From Weizmannia acidilactici (GTDB lineage: Bacteria; Bacillota; Bacilli; Bacillales; Bacillaceae_C): a stretch of 50,141 bases of DNA. The stretch lies in contig NZ_BKZP01000025.1 in NCBI RefSeq assembly GCF_008974185.1, forward strand, positions 1-50,141, written 5' to 3'. Position 1 is the stretch's first letter. Each line of letters starts with the position of its first letter. Below the pieces are notes generated by a model. The model worked only from the letters and a program-made list of their open reading frames with translations, did no database searches and had not been told where the DNA came from. Below, piece after piece: positions 27,238 through 37,598 of the stretch. The position numbers and the translations under genes were made by a program.

Positions 27238-28116
27238 ATGCTACTTGGGGCAATTGAAACCGGGGGTACGAAATTTGTTGCCGCCGTAGGAAATGAACAT
27301 GGCGAAGTAATAGAAGAAATTACAATACCAACAACCACGCCTGATGAAACTATGCCAAAAATTTTGCAATTTTTAAATCAATATAAAATAGAGGGGATTG
27401 GTGTAGGATCATTCGGACCGATCGATGTGAACCGTCAGTCTCCCACATACGGCTTTATTACAACTACACCTAAACTATCGTGGCGCCATTATAACTTTGT
27501 AGGAGCACTGAAGGAAAAATTTTCCGTTCCGGTTGCATGGACAACAGATGTAAATGTTGCAGGATACGGTGAATATAAATTAGGGAATGCTAAAGGAACC
27601 GAAAGCTGTCTTTATCTTACGATTGGAACAGGGATCGGCGGGGGGTTTATCCAAAGTGGCAAAATATTAAATGCATACGGCCATCCGGAAATGGGGCATC
27701 TTTTAGTGAAGCGCCATCCTGATGACCAATTTGAAGGGATGTGCCTGTATCATCATGATTGCTTGGAAGGCCTGGCATCCGGACCTGCCGTGGAAAAGCG
27801 CTGGGGAAAGAAAGGGGTTGAGCTTTCAACCAATCCAAAAGTTTGGGAACTGGAGGCTTATTATATTGCCCAGGCACTTGTCAGTTATACACTTGTGCTC
27901 CGGCCGGAAAGAATTATTTTAGGCGGCGGTATCATGAATCAGAAGCAGATTTTCCAATTCATCCGGCAGCAATTTAAGGAAATGCTGAATGGTTATGTGG
28001 ATGTTCCAGATGTAGAAAAGTATATTCAGCCTGTGGGTTTACAAAATAAAGCTGGAATTATCGGCGGTTTATTGCTTGCAAAAGAGGAAGCGTCAAAAAC
28101 GAATTTTGTCCTTTAA
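27238..28116 (+). CDS. scrK: Fructokinase (ROK family)
   Basis: Phosphorylates the fructose released by ScrB to fructose 6-phosphate. It has 292 residues, the size of YdhR/ScrK-type fructokinases. It starts LLGAIETGGTKFVAAVG (phosphate-1 loop) and has the ROK zinc site in the HPDDQFEGMCLYHHDCLEG region and the GxGIGGG nucleotide loop. AAGGGGGA lies before ATG 27238. The gene is 28 bp after scrA. Confidence 0.93.
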   Translation: MLLGAIETGGTKFVAAVGNEHGEVIEEITIPTTTPDETMPKILQFLNQYKIEGIGVGSFGPIDVNRQSPTYGFITTTPKLSWRHYNFVGALKEKFSVPVAWTTDVNVAGYGEYKLGNAKGTESCLYLTIGTGIGGGFIQSGKILNAYGHPEMGHLLVKRHPDDQFEGMCLYHHDCLEGLASGPAVEKRWGKKGVELSTNPKVWELEAYYIAQALVSYTLVLRPERIILGGGIMNQKQIFQFIRQQFKEMLNGYVDVPDVEKYIQPVGLQNKAGIIGGLLLAKEEASKTNFVL

Positions 28117-28134
28117 AGTGGAAAGGTGCGGCAG

Positions 28135-29757
28135 ATGATGGGAAAAGACTGGTGGAAAAAAAGTGTTGTATATCAAATTTATCCTAAAAGTTTTATGGAC
28201 AGCAATGGCGATGGGATTGGGGACTTAAACGGCATTATTCAAAAATTGCCGTATATAAAAAAATTGGGGGTGGATGTGATTTGGCTCTGCCCGGTTTATG
28301 AATCTCCCCAAATTGATAATGGCTATGACATCAGTGACTATTATCAGATCTCCGAATTATACGGCTCCATGTCAGATATGGAAAATTTGATTGAAGAAAG
28401 CAGTGCGCTCGGAATCAAGATTATCATGGACTTAGTTGTCAACCATACTTCTGACCAGCATCGATGGTTTCAAGAAGCAAGAAAATCCAAAAATAGCCCT
28501 TATCGTGATTACTATATTTGGAGAGATCATCCGAACGAATTACAATCCAATTTTGGCGGTTCTGCATGGACCTTCGATGAAACGACAAAGCAGTATTACC
28601 TGCATCTCTTTAGCAAGGAACAGCCGGATTTGAATTGGGAAAATCCGAAGATGCGTCAAGAAATATGGAAAATGATGAATTTTTGGCTGGATAAGGGAAT
28701 TAGCGGCTTTCGCATGGATGTGATTGATTTATTGGGGAAAGTTCCTGATCAAATGATAAAAGAAAATGGTCCTCATCTGCATGAGTATTTACAGGAAATG
28801 CATCAAGCTACCTTTGGTACAAGAAATACAATGACAGTAGGTGAGACTTGGGGAGCCACAGTGGATAATGCGCATCTTTTTACAGATGAATCCCGATGCG
28901 AGTTGAATATGGTGTTTCAATTTGAACATATGCAGCTCGATAAGCAGCCGGGTATGCATAAATGGGATTTAAAAGAACTGAATTTAATCGATTTAAAAGA
29001 TGTTTTGTCGAAATGGCAGGATACTTTTGCTGAAGACGGATGGAACAGTTTATTCTGGAACAATCATGATTTACCTAGAATTGTCTCGCGATGGGGGGAC
29101 GACAAGGTGTATCGTAAATTGTCGGCAAAAATGCTGGCTACTTTGCTTCATGGCATGAAAGGAACTCCTTTTATTTATCAGGGTGAGGAAATCGGTATGA
29201 CAAATGCATATTTTGATTCCATTCACGATTATCCTGATATTGAAACACAGAATATGTATAAAGAAAGAATCAGCAAAGGGTATCCTGAAAAAGACATCAT
29301 GGCTTCCGTCCAGAAGAAGGCAAGGGATAATGCGAGAACCCCGATGCAGTGGGAAGCAAGCAAACATGCAGGTTTTACGCAAGGAGAGCCATGGATGAAA
29401 ATTAATCCAAATTATAAAGAAATAAACGTAGAAAAAGATTTAAAAGATACTGAATCGGTCTTTTATCATTACCAAAAACTCATACGCCTAAGAAAAGAAA
29501 ACAATCTTTTTATTGAGGGAACTTATCAACTGATTGACCGTGATCATCCGAATGTTTACGCTTATAAGCGTGTGCTCGGCCGCCAAGCACTGTTGGTTGT
29601 TTGTAATTTTTACAGCAAACCGGCCTTGTTTGAGTATCAGCAGAAAGCGCCGCTTGAAATTCAAATTTTGCTAAGTAATTATAAAGATTCATCTAAGAAT
29701 ATTAATCATCTCCAGTTAAGGCCGTTTGAAGCAGTGATTTATCAGTTGAAAGAATAA
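28135..29757 (+). CDS. Alpha-1,6-glucosidase (GH13, oligo-1,6-/glucan 1,6-alpha-glucosidase)
   Basis: A cytoplasmic GH13 enzyme of about 540 residues (GH13_31). Conserved regions are DLVVNHTSDQH (I), GFRMDVIDL with the nucleophile Asp (II), TVGETWG with the acid Glu (III) and FWNNHDLPRIVSRWG (IV). The sequence recalls DexB-type glucan 1,6-alpha-glucosidase more than maltase, so isomalto-oligosaccharides are likely substrates. ATG 28135 follows GGAAAGG. As the last gene of the scrA-scrK operon it may let the locus use sucrose isomers such as isomaltulose (inference). Trehalose-6-phosphate hydrolase is a less likely alternative. Confidence 0.85.
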   Translation: MMGKDWWKKSVVYQIYPKSFMDSNGDGIGDLNGIIQKLPYIKKLGVDVIWLCPVYESPQIDNGYDISDYYQISELYGSMSDMENLIEESSALGIKIIMDLVVNHTSDQHRWFQEARKSKNSPYRDYYIWRDHPNELQSNFGGSAWTFDETTKQYYLHLFSKEQPDLNWENPKMRQEIWKMMNFWLDKGISGFRMDVIDLLGKVPDQMIKENGPHLHEYLQEMHQATFGTRNTMTVGETWGATVDNAHLFTDESRCELNMVFQFEHMQLDKQPGMHKWDLKELNLIDLKDVLSKWQDTFAEDGWNSLFWNNHDLPRIVSRWGDDKVYRKLSAKMLATLLHGMKGTPFIYQGEEIGMTNAYFDSIHDYPDIETQNMYKERISKGYPEKDIMASVQKKARDNARTPMQWEASKHAGFTQGEPWMKINPNYKEINVEKDLKDTESVFYHYQKLIRLRKENNLFIEGTYQLIDRDHPNVYAYKRVLGRQALLVVCNFYSKPALFEYQQKAPLEIQILLSNYKDSSKNINHLQLRPFEAVIYQLKE

Positions 29758-29768
29758 ATATTAGTTGA

Positions 29769-29799
29769 GCAAATGCAGTTTGGGCATTTGCTTTTTGTT
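29769..29799 (+). terminator. Terminator of the scr operon
   Basis: GCAAATGC (29769-29776), short loop, GCATTTGC (29784-29791), then TTTTTGTTT. Confidence 0.88.
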
Positions 29800-30115
29800 T
29801 GGAAATTTTTATATCAAAGTTTGGGAAGCAGTGTTTTCGTCTCCGGCTGCTTTGCTTTTGCGTGCAGCTGGATCGGCATTTTCTGCTACGTCGTGGCTAT
29901 GAAACAAAATGAAGCCCCGTTCCCAAAATGGTTCCCGCTGCATCGATTTGGACCGGGCTTCTTGCCTTTTTCGGCGTCGCCGCACTAGATCAGTTATGTT
30001 ACCGTTCCGCTTACAGCCGGGCCTGTTTTTTGTGGACGGTATGGCTTGCAGTGCTGCTTCTCTTCGGCTGTCTCCAATGAGTATAGTTCCTTTTTCCGTT
30101 GGCAAAGGAAAAACT
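29800..30115 (+). other. Gene-poor stretch, possibly a decayed membrane protein
   Basis: No intact gene is convincing in this interval. One frame gives a hydrophobic segment (SSVFVSGCFAFACSWIGIF, about 29822-29878), and after a frame change another gives a second one (ACFLWTVWLAVLLLFGCL, about 30020-30078). That pattern would fit a frameshifted small membrane protein, but no family was recognised. Confidence 0.35.
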
Positions 30116-30125
30116 GCATCTGCAA

Positions 30126-30179
30126 ATGTAAGCGCTTTTCGTTTACGATAAAAGTGCAGCAAATATCGTAAACGAAAAG
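30126..30179 (+). promoter_or_regulatory. cre-like site and 16-bp perfect inverted repeat
   Basis: TGTAAGCGCTTTTC (30127-30140) has the core of a CcpA cre site. Overlapping it, CTTTTCGTTTACGATA (30135-30150) is exactly complementary to 30164-30179, with a 13-nt loop. The 3' arm ends in AAAAG, joined to GACGG, which is the likely ribosome-binding site of the 77-aa gene at 30192. No T run follows, so it is not a usual terminator; it may be an operator or an RNA structure limiting translation. Confidence 0.65.
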
Positions 30180-30191
30180 GACGGATTCACA

Positions 30192-30425
30192 ATGAATGTA
30201 CATAAAATAAAAGTTTCATGCGGCCAAATTAAATTTTTGAGCGACTTTTTCAAAGACTACGAGGATGAAAAAGTAGCCTGCACCATCGATGAACTGGGAA
30301 AAATCGATTTTACAATGTCCGTTAAAACGGATTTAAGCAAAACAGAGACAGCCGATTATCTGAAAAAGGTTTTCAAACAGACCAAAATGGGGAGCGCCCT
30401 TTATTTTTCCGTACAGGCAGTTTGA
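30192..30425 (+). CDS. Unknown 77-aa protein upstream of bglC
   Basis: Not recognised. A small soluble, charged protein (MNVHKIKVSCGQIKF...FSVQAV) with mixed helix/strand character, no membrane segment, two cysteines (10 and 30) and no known motif. AAAAGGACGG lies before the ATG. It is 28 bp upstream of bglC on the same strand with no terminator between, so the two are probably one operon behind the inverted repeat. A role in beta-glucoside use is possible only by context. Confidence 0.6.
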   Translation: MNVHKIKVSCGQIKFLSDFFKDYEDEKVACTIDELGKIDFTMSVKTDLSKTETADYLKKVFKQTKMGSALYFSVQAV

Positions 30426-30447
30426 TTTTTTGGTAGAAGAGGGGTGA

Positions 30448-31933
<1,486 letters not shown>

Positions 31934-31943
<10 letters not shown>

Positions 31944-32875
31944 CCGAGACAATCGATTATTCTTTTCATTAAGCCGGCATCGTCAATAAAAGGATTGCGA
32001 TTTCCCTGGATCCGGTAAATGGCCTGGTTGCGGTGGCGTTCATACAGGCCAGCCGGAAACGCTTCGTGCCATCTGGCCAAAAGCGGAACATCCACCTGCT
32101 TCAGCTTTGTTTTCGATATCGCTTTTGGATAGCGGAGCAGAAAATACGCAAATGCCCGTGCAATTGTGCCTTTTCCGTATTCCGGCTCGAACCTTTCCTC
32201 TATGGCCATGCCGCAATGGTTGAGCACCGGTTCATCTGCAGATTCAGGGTTATAAAAATCAAAATCACCGTACGGAAAATTCGAGCGCTTGGCATTGCAG
32301 GAAGGATGGCAGATGAATAAATGGTGCAAATCGCCCTTCATCGGTTCAGCTTGGTGGAACCATGACTGGGGCACAATATGTTCCGTGTTATATTTAAAAG
32401 AAGCATCGATTTTTTTGATCTGCTCGGTGGAAATCTCTTTTTCCTGCAAAAGCAGATAGTAATGCTCGCTTCTTTTTTTCTGGTATGGTGGTCTTCCCGG
32501 ATCACCTTATGCGGATCGCGCACTTCCCCCGAATAAATATACCGTGCCGTCGGGATGCAGATCGACCCACGTATATAAATATTGGTTTTTACTGATGTGA
32601 TAAGGAAGCTGGTTTTTATGCGTTTTCTGCATAAGGTCGTGGTACAGGTAAAAAAGCATCGGTCCCGCAGCCGGATGCTTTTCCACTTTCCGGTAATAGT
32701 GCTTCTGGTCCAGAAGATCTGCCTTTTCATCATAATAATGCGCCGCATCAAGCCGCATTTCTTCTGTATGCTGCGTTAAAATTTTTCTGAACCGTTCTGT
32801 TCCTTGTTCATATCGGTACTGATTCGTTCTGATTTTTTCCAGCAGCATATCCCGATTGCCTTTTGGGCGGTTCAT
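31934..32875 (-). pseudogene. Endonuclease I family nuclease, two frameshifts
   Basis: The gene reads as a non-specific nuclease of the endonuclease I (NucM) family once two indels are corrected. The N-terminal part is from ATG 32875 to about 32530, ending WVDLHPDGTVYLF. At a run of five G (32526-32530) one base too many shifts the frame; a short middle part reads GEVRDPHKVIREDHHTR. At a run of seven A (32473-32479) one base is missing, and the C-terminal part (to 31934) resumes with EKEIS and the catalytic EHIVPQSWF and MKGDLHHLF motifs. No signal peptide is seen. Either sequencing errors in homopolymers or a true pseudogene. Confidence 0.8.
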
Positions 32876-32907
32876 TCCTCAACCACTTCCTGGTGTAATC
32901 ATCAGAG

Positions 32908-32931
32908 GCCGGGGAAATCCGCCTCCCCGGC
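32908..32931. repeat. GC-rich hairpin between nuclease and transporter
   Basis: GCCGGGGA (32908-32915), 8-nt loop, TCCCCGGC (32924-32931). It lies downstream of the DASS transporter and could stabilise or end its mRNA, but no T run follows. Confidence 0.5.
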
Positions 32932-32966
32932 AAAGCCGTTCTATTATACTGTTATTAAAGGGATGT

Positions 32967-34445
32967 TTACAGCAACCCGATCCATTTCCAGTATGTCACG
33001 CTGAACAAAAGGATCAGTAAATATCCGATGACCGTCAACGGTAGGCCGGATTTTAAAAAGTCTTTTGCTGTAAAAGCGCCTGTCCCGTAGGCAAGCATGC
33101 TTTGCGGTGAGTTGACCGGCAGAAGGAACCCGATGCTGATGACAAATTGCTGGATAAGCACAAACCCGATCCGGTTATCTCCGAGATGGATCGTCGAAGT
33201 AAGCGCAATAAAAATCGGGATTAAGGCCGAAGACAGACTGGTTGCGCTTGCAAATCCGAGATGAATCAGAATATTGAACAATGAAACAAGGGCAATCGTT
33301 GCAATAATCGGCATGCTGTCCAGCCCCATTGAACCGAATACTTTATTGGAAAGCCACTGGGCGCCGTGTGTATCGAGCAGGACGGTTCCGAGTGAAATCC
33401 CAACAGCGAAAACAATGACAGTTCCCCAAGGAATCAGCCGTTCAACTGATTTCCAGTCAAACACGCCGATCTTTGGCGTCAGCAGGATGGCGATCGCTAC
33501 AATCGTGACAGTCGTTGTATCAAACGGATGGAGCTTGCCTTCCATTGTCCAGAAAAATAACAACAGCAGGGAAATGATGATGAGACGAATTTCGGATGGT
33601 TTTAAATGCCCCAGTTCTTCCAACTGTTTTTGAATCAAATCTTTTCCCATTTCAATCGCTTCTATTTCCGGCTTGATTAAATGGGTCATGACAAAGAACA
33701 ACAGAACGGACATGATGATGGCCCACGGAGCGGCATATAAAAACCAGGAACTCCATGTAATCGTCTTGCCGAACTCTTTTTCAATAAAACCAAGCGCAAC
33801 CATGTTTTGGGCAGCGGCCGTTTTGATGCCAATATTCCAAATCGAAACCGCCTGAACGGATGTGATGACCAGAAGCGCTCCCAGCTTGCTGTTGTTCGGC
33901 AGCCCGAATGCGGCGACCATCCCCAATAAAATCGGCACGACGGCTCCGGCGCGGGCGGTGGCACTTGGCACAAAAAACGCAAGCACGATGGAGACGAGAA
34001 TGGCTCCGAAAACAAGGCTGTTTGTTTTTGTACCAACCTTGGACAGAATCCACAAGGCAAGCCTTTTGTGGAGATTGGTTGCCTGTATGGCGGCTGCAAG
34101 GAATAAAGCTGCAGCAACCAATGCGACAGCCGAGCTGCTGAAACCGCTGAGCGCCATGGTAAGTGCATTGCTTGTCCCGGTCAGCTGGGAAGGATCGGAT
34201 ACGCTTGGCGCAAGACCGATCAAGAGTGCAATCAGCCCGATTATCATGGCGGCGCTCACCTGATAGGAAACAGCTTCCGTAACCCAAAGAATGAGTGCAA
34301 AAGCGAGAATGGCAAGCGCGCGCTGGCCGGCTACCGGCAAACCTTTTGTATGCGGGAGCAGCGTGATGATGATGAGCGCAGCAAAAGCAAGTGCAATCCA
34401 AATCCATTGTAAAGTTGTTTTTTTCGATTGAGCCGAATCATTCAT
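32967..34445 (-). CDS. DASS/SLC13-family anion transporter (CitT/YflS-like)
   Basis: A 492-residue membrane protein with about 12-14 helices. It resembles the CitT/YflS branch of the divalent anion:Na+ symporter family, which move 2-oxoglutarate, malate, citrate or succinate. Family signatures include FFVPSATARAGAVVPI (inner SNT-like motif), NIGIKTAAAQN and the C-terminal repeat GFLLPVNSPQSMLAYGTG. ATG 34445 follows AAGGAG by eight bases; a GTG three codons earlier lies in the ribosome site. It is monocistronic; the substrate cannot be told from sequence. Confidence 0.9.
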   Translation of the reverse strand: MNDSAQSKKTTLQWIWIALAFAALIIITLLPHTKGLPVAGQRALAILAFALILWVTEAVSYQVSAAMIIGLIALLIGLAPSVSDPSQLTGTSNALTMALSGFSSSAVALVAAALFLAAAIQATNLHKRLALWILSKVGTKTNSLVFGAILVSIVLAFFVPSATARAGAVVPILLGMVAAFGLPNNSKLGALLVITSVQAVSIWNIGIKTAAAQNMVALGFIEKEFGKTITWSSWFLYAAPWAIIMSVLLFFVMTHLIKPEIEAIEMGKDLIQKQLEELGHLKPSEIRLIIISLLLLFFWTMEGKLHPFDTTTVTIVAIAILLTPKIGVFDWKSVERLIPWGTVIVFAVGISLGTVLLDTHGAQWLSNKVFGSMGLDSMPIIATIALVSLFNILIHLGFASATSLSSALIPIFIALTSTIHLGDNRIGFVLIQQFVISIGFLLPVNSPQSMLAYGTGAFTAKDFLKSGLPLTVIGYLLILLFSVTYWKWIGLL

Positions 34446-34624
34446 GTTTATCACTCCTTTTTGTTAAAATGCCAGTCGCCGGCGGCTGCCGGCAAGAGGT
34501 AAGAGGTAATCCTTATTATTATTGTAGCAAAGTGATGTGGAAAAATTGTTAAAAATAAGGTACATTTGAAATCGCTGTCAGTTGAAACTTCTTTTTCCCA
34601 TGATCGTAAATAAAAGGAGAAAGG

Positions 34625-36319
34625 GTGGTTGAAGTGGCGACATTATTAATTTTTTCGGCAATTTTTGCATTGATTGCGGTAGTATTGGTGTTTCCATTTT
34701 CAGAGAAAAAACTTAAAGAGGCAGGCAAGCAAAACAGCACGACAAAAGCGAAGACGTTTTTATCTTTATTTCTGCTTATTTGGGTGATCACTGCAATCTT
34801 TTTTTACATCACAAAAAGGGATATGAATGCATCGATCTATTGGCCGGCATTTCTTCTGGCAGCGCTGGGCGGCACAATGACCGCCCGGGGCAAAGAGCGG
34901 CTTGCGAAAGGGCTGGTCTTTCTTGCTGCCTTGGGATTCGCCGGGTATATGCTTACGGCGCCGATGTGGAATGCCGGGGAAAAATACGCCTCCTCCAAAA
35001 TGGCGCAAAAAACGGAAATTGAGCCGTTTGATGAGCGTGAAACCCCGGCAAGTGTACCGCCGAAATTTGCGCGCAATAAAATGAAGAAATCTTTCGGGCA
35101 GGTTCCAAATGCGAGCTATTATCAGTTGGGAAACTTGCAAATCCAGAAAGTGAACGGCAAATACGTCTATATCGCGCCGGTTGAGTTTTCAGGGTTTTTT
35201 AAATGGCTCAAGGGAGGGGAAACGCCGGGGTATTTTGTGATGAGTGCAACCGATGCCTCTGACAATCCGAAGTTTATTAAACAAAGAATGGTGTATACGC
35301 CTTCTTCCTATCTCCAGAAAAACCTGGAACGCCATATCCGCCTGCAATACCCAAAAAAGATTTTTTACGGTGATCCGCAGGTGGAAGTGGATAATAACGG
35401 GAAGCCTTATTACATCCGGACATTCGGGCATTTTATTTCGGCCAGGAACGGATTTAAGGCGGACGGGATAGTGCTTATTGATCCGAAAACGGGCGCAATG
35501 AAGTCGTATTCGTTAAAAAATGCTCCGGCTTTTATTGACGGGGCTGTCTCTCCGGAAGCAGTCAGCCTGCAAAACAGTTACTTCGGAAAATACGTCCATG
35601 GCTATTGGAACAGCCTGTTCGGCAAGCGGGATGTCAAACTGCCGACGGATGAAGGCACAGAAGCGAATGTCAGCCCGATTTTTGATGATAAAGGCACGAT
35701 GTATTATTTTACCGATTTTACGAGCCCGAAAAAAGACGTTGACTCAATGCTTGGTTATTCACTCACAAACGCGCGCACCGGAAAAGCTGTTTATTATACA
35801 GGTGACTTGCAAGAGTCCTATATGGATTCGCAAGGGAATCTGCAAATCGTTGAGAAAAAATTCATCGAGAAAAAATGGAAAGGCTCGATGCCGATCTTGT
35901 ACAATTTTTACGGTGAAGCGAGCTGGCTGACGCCGGTTCTCGATTCAAACGGCTTTCTGCAGACGTACTTCATCGTCTCAGCGGCCAATCCGGAAATTTC
36001 CGTGAATGCGGCAACGCCGAACGCTGCACTGAAACTGTATAAAATTGCCCTCCAGCACGGCGGCAGCAGTGTCGACGGTTCGTCAAGAGCTGACACCAAA
36101 ACGGTTTCCGGAAAGGTTCTCCGCGTTTACAAAGAGAAATCAGGCGATTATACCGATATCTCCTTCCTGCTCGACAATAAGCAGAACTTCACCGTTAGCT
36201 CGGATACTGTACCGCTTGCGATTTATTTAAAAGAAGGCGACCTTGTGAAGGTGACTTACTTGAATACCGGTGAAACGTTTTTGCCGGTGAAGGGGATGGA
36301 GATTAGGGGACTTGAATAA
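34625..36319 (+). CDS. Conserved membrane protein of unknown function, 564 aa
   Basis: Function not recognised. The N-terminus has four membrane helices (about 6-24, 44-62, 69-85 and 95-112). A long extracellular-type domain of about 440 residues follows, rich in Tyr/Phe and in repeated strand-turn patterns (e.g. YYQLGNLQIQKVNGKYVYIAPVEF and NNGKPYYIRTFGHF). The last 80 residues look like an OB-type beta barrel (VSGKVLRVYKEKSGDYTDISF ... LKEGDLVKVTYLNTGE). The start is probably the GTG/ATG region at 34625-34634 with AAAGGGTGG upstream. It stands alone between the transporter and the radical SAM gene and ends in a terminator. Confidence 0.75.
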   Translation: MVEVATLLIFSAIFALIAVVLVFPFSEKKLKEAGKQNSTTKAKTFLSLFLLIWVITAIFFYITKRDMNASIYWPAFLLAALGGTMTARGKERLAKGLVFLAALGFAGYMLTAPMWNAGEKYASSKMAQKTEIEPFDERETPASVPPKFARNKMKKSFGQVPNASYYQLGNLQIQKVNGKYVYIAPVEFSGFFKWLKGGETPGYFVMSATDASDNPKFIKQRMVYTPSSYLQKNLERHIRLQYPKKIFYGDPQVEVDNNGKPYYIRTFGHFISARNGFKADGIVLIDPKTGAMKSYSLKNAPAFIDGAVSPEAVSLQNSYFGKYVHGYWNSLFGKRDVKLPTDEGTEANVSPIFDDKGTMYYFTDFTSPKKDVDSMLGYSLTNARTGKAVYYTGDLQESYMDSQGNLQIVEKKFIEKKWKGSMPILYNFYGEASWLTPVLDSNGFLQTYFIVSAANPEISVNAATPNAALKLYKIALQHGGSSVDGSSRADTKTVSGKVLRVYKEKSGDYTDISFLLDNKQNFTVSSDTVPLAIYLKEGDLVKVTYLNTGETFLPVKGMEIRGLE

Positions 36320-36329
36320 TAATAAGATG

Positions 36330-36358
36330 AAAAAGGCCTTGTTGAGGCCTTTTTCTGC
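36330..36358 (+). terminator. Terminator of the 564-aa membrane protein gene
   Basis: AAAAAGGCCT (36330-36339), loop, GGCCTTTTT (36346-36354). Confidence 0.9.
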
Positions 36359-36432
36359 GATTAGAACCATATTACAGTATAATAAATAAAGAGGTTGGCA
36401 GAATTTACATATCCTTACCTTTGTTCATTTTT

Positions 36433-36444
36433 TCACATATGTGA
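36433..36444. promoter_or_regulatory. 12-bp palindrome before the radical SAM gene
   Basis: TCACATATGTGA, a perfect palindrome just upstream of the start region. A TATAAT box lies near 36377. It may be an operator; no known regulator matches with confidence. Confidence 0.4.
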
Positions 36445-36465
36445 GTGGAAGAATGCATTTTGGTG

Positions 36466-37547
36466 ATGAAAATACGGGATTATAAGCAAAATCCGTTTAT
36501 TGTCATTTGGGAAGTAACGAGGATGTGCCCACTCAACTGCCTGCACTGCCGGGCGGAGGCACAGCTGCACCCGTATCCGGGGGAGCTGACAACGGAAGAG
36601 GGGAAGAAACTGATTGACGAGATTTATTCGATGGATAATCCGTTATTTGTATTCTCGGGCGGAGATCCGTTGATGCGGGAGGATTTGTTTGAACTTACCG
36701 AATACGCGGTCCAAAAAGGCATGCGCGTGTCTTTAACGTCATCGGCAACCCCGCGCGTGACGGAAAAGGCAGTGCAGAAAACAAAAGAAATCGGAATCAG
36801 CCGATGGGCGGTGTCGCTTGACGGGTCCGACGCCGAAACGCATGATTATTTCCGTGGGATGCCCGGCATTTTTGACCGTACAATGAAAATGATCTCTTAC
36901 TTGAATGAAGCAGGGATGAGCTTTCAGGTAAATACAACCGTAACAGAATACAATGTGGACAAGCTGCCGGAAATTGCCGATTTAGTGGGGAAATTCGGGG
37001 CTGCGGTCTGGACGCTTTTCTTTTTGGTGCCGACCGGGCGCGGCAAACATTGAAACCCATCAGCCCCGAACGCCATGATGAGGTGCTGCGCTGGGCATTC
37101 CGGCTCAAGGAGCGTGCGCCGTTCATCATTTCGACAACAGAAGCCCAGTTTTACCGCCGGATTGTATTTCAGGAAAACCAGCGCCGGAAAGCAGAAGGAA
37201 AAGAACCGATCGGAAGGCATTGTGATGATCTCGCCAGGGAGCCGCGGGAGACGAACGACGGGAACGGCTTTATTTTTATCAGCCATACGGGGGATGTATA
37301 TCCATCAGGGTTTCTGCCGATTGACTGCGGCAATGTGAAGGAGACGCCGCTTCCCGAGATTTACCGGAATCATCCGGTCTTGAAATCACTGCGCGATCCG
37401 GATTTGACAAAAGGCAAATGCGGGGTGTGCGAATTCCGCTATATATGCGGCGGTTCGCGGGCGCGCGCCTATGCGGTCACAGGGGACTATAAGGCTTCTG
37501 AACCGTATTGTACATATATCCCGAAGAGCCTCCGGGATGAAATATAA
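36466..37547 (+). pseudogene. Radical SAM/SPASM protein, one frameshift
   Basis: The N-terminal part has the 4Fe-4S motif CPLNCLHC (C21, C25, C28 from ATG 36466) and FSGGDPL and VSLDGSDAETHD, the AdoMet-binding signs. It ends prematurely at TGA 37051-37053 after GRGKH. The frame starting at 37050 continues LKPISPERHDEVL to a SPASM-type cluster region (KCGVCEFRYICGGSRARAY ... EPYC). One extra A in the AAA run at 37045-37047 would restore one protein of about 360 residues. The family (TIGR04053-like) modifies peptides or makes cofactors; no precursor peptide is visible nearby. It is either a sequencing error or a recent pseudogene. A GTG at 36445 is an alternative start. Confidence 0.82.
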
Positions 37548-37552
37548 TTTTT

Positions 37553-37594
37553 AAAAAAGCCGGCCGCTTCTCTCCGAAAATGGCCGGCTTTTTT
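37553..37594. terminator. Bidirectional terminator
   Basis: AAAAAAGCCGGCC pairs with GGCCGGCTTTTTT around a 16-nt loop. It separates the convergent radical SAM gene and ABC operon. Confidence 0.88.
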
Positions 37595-37598
37595 AAGA

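Noticed and set aside
29773-29988. 71-residue frame after the scr terminator
   Set aside because: It starts inside the terminator hairpin and has no ribosome site; described only as a gene-poor stretch.
36445-36465. GTG start of the radical SAM gene
   Set aside because: It overlaps the palindrome region and lacks a ribosome site; ATG 36466 begins where the family sequence begins.
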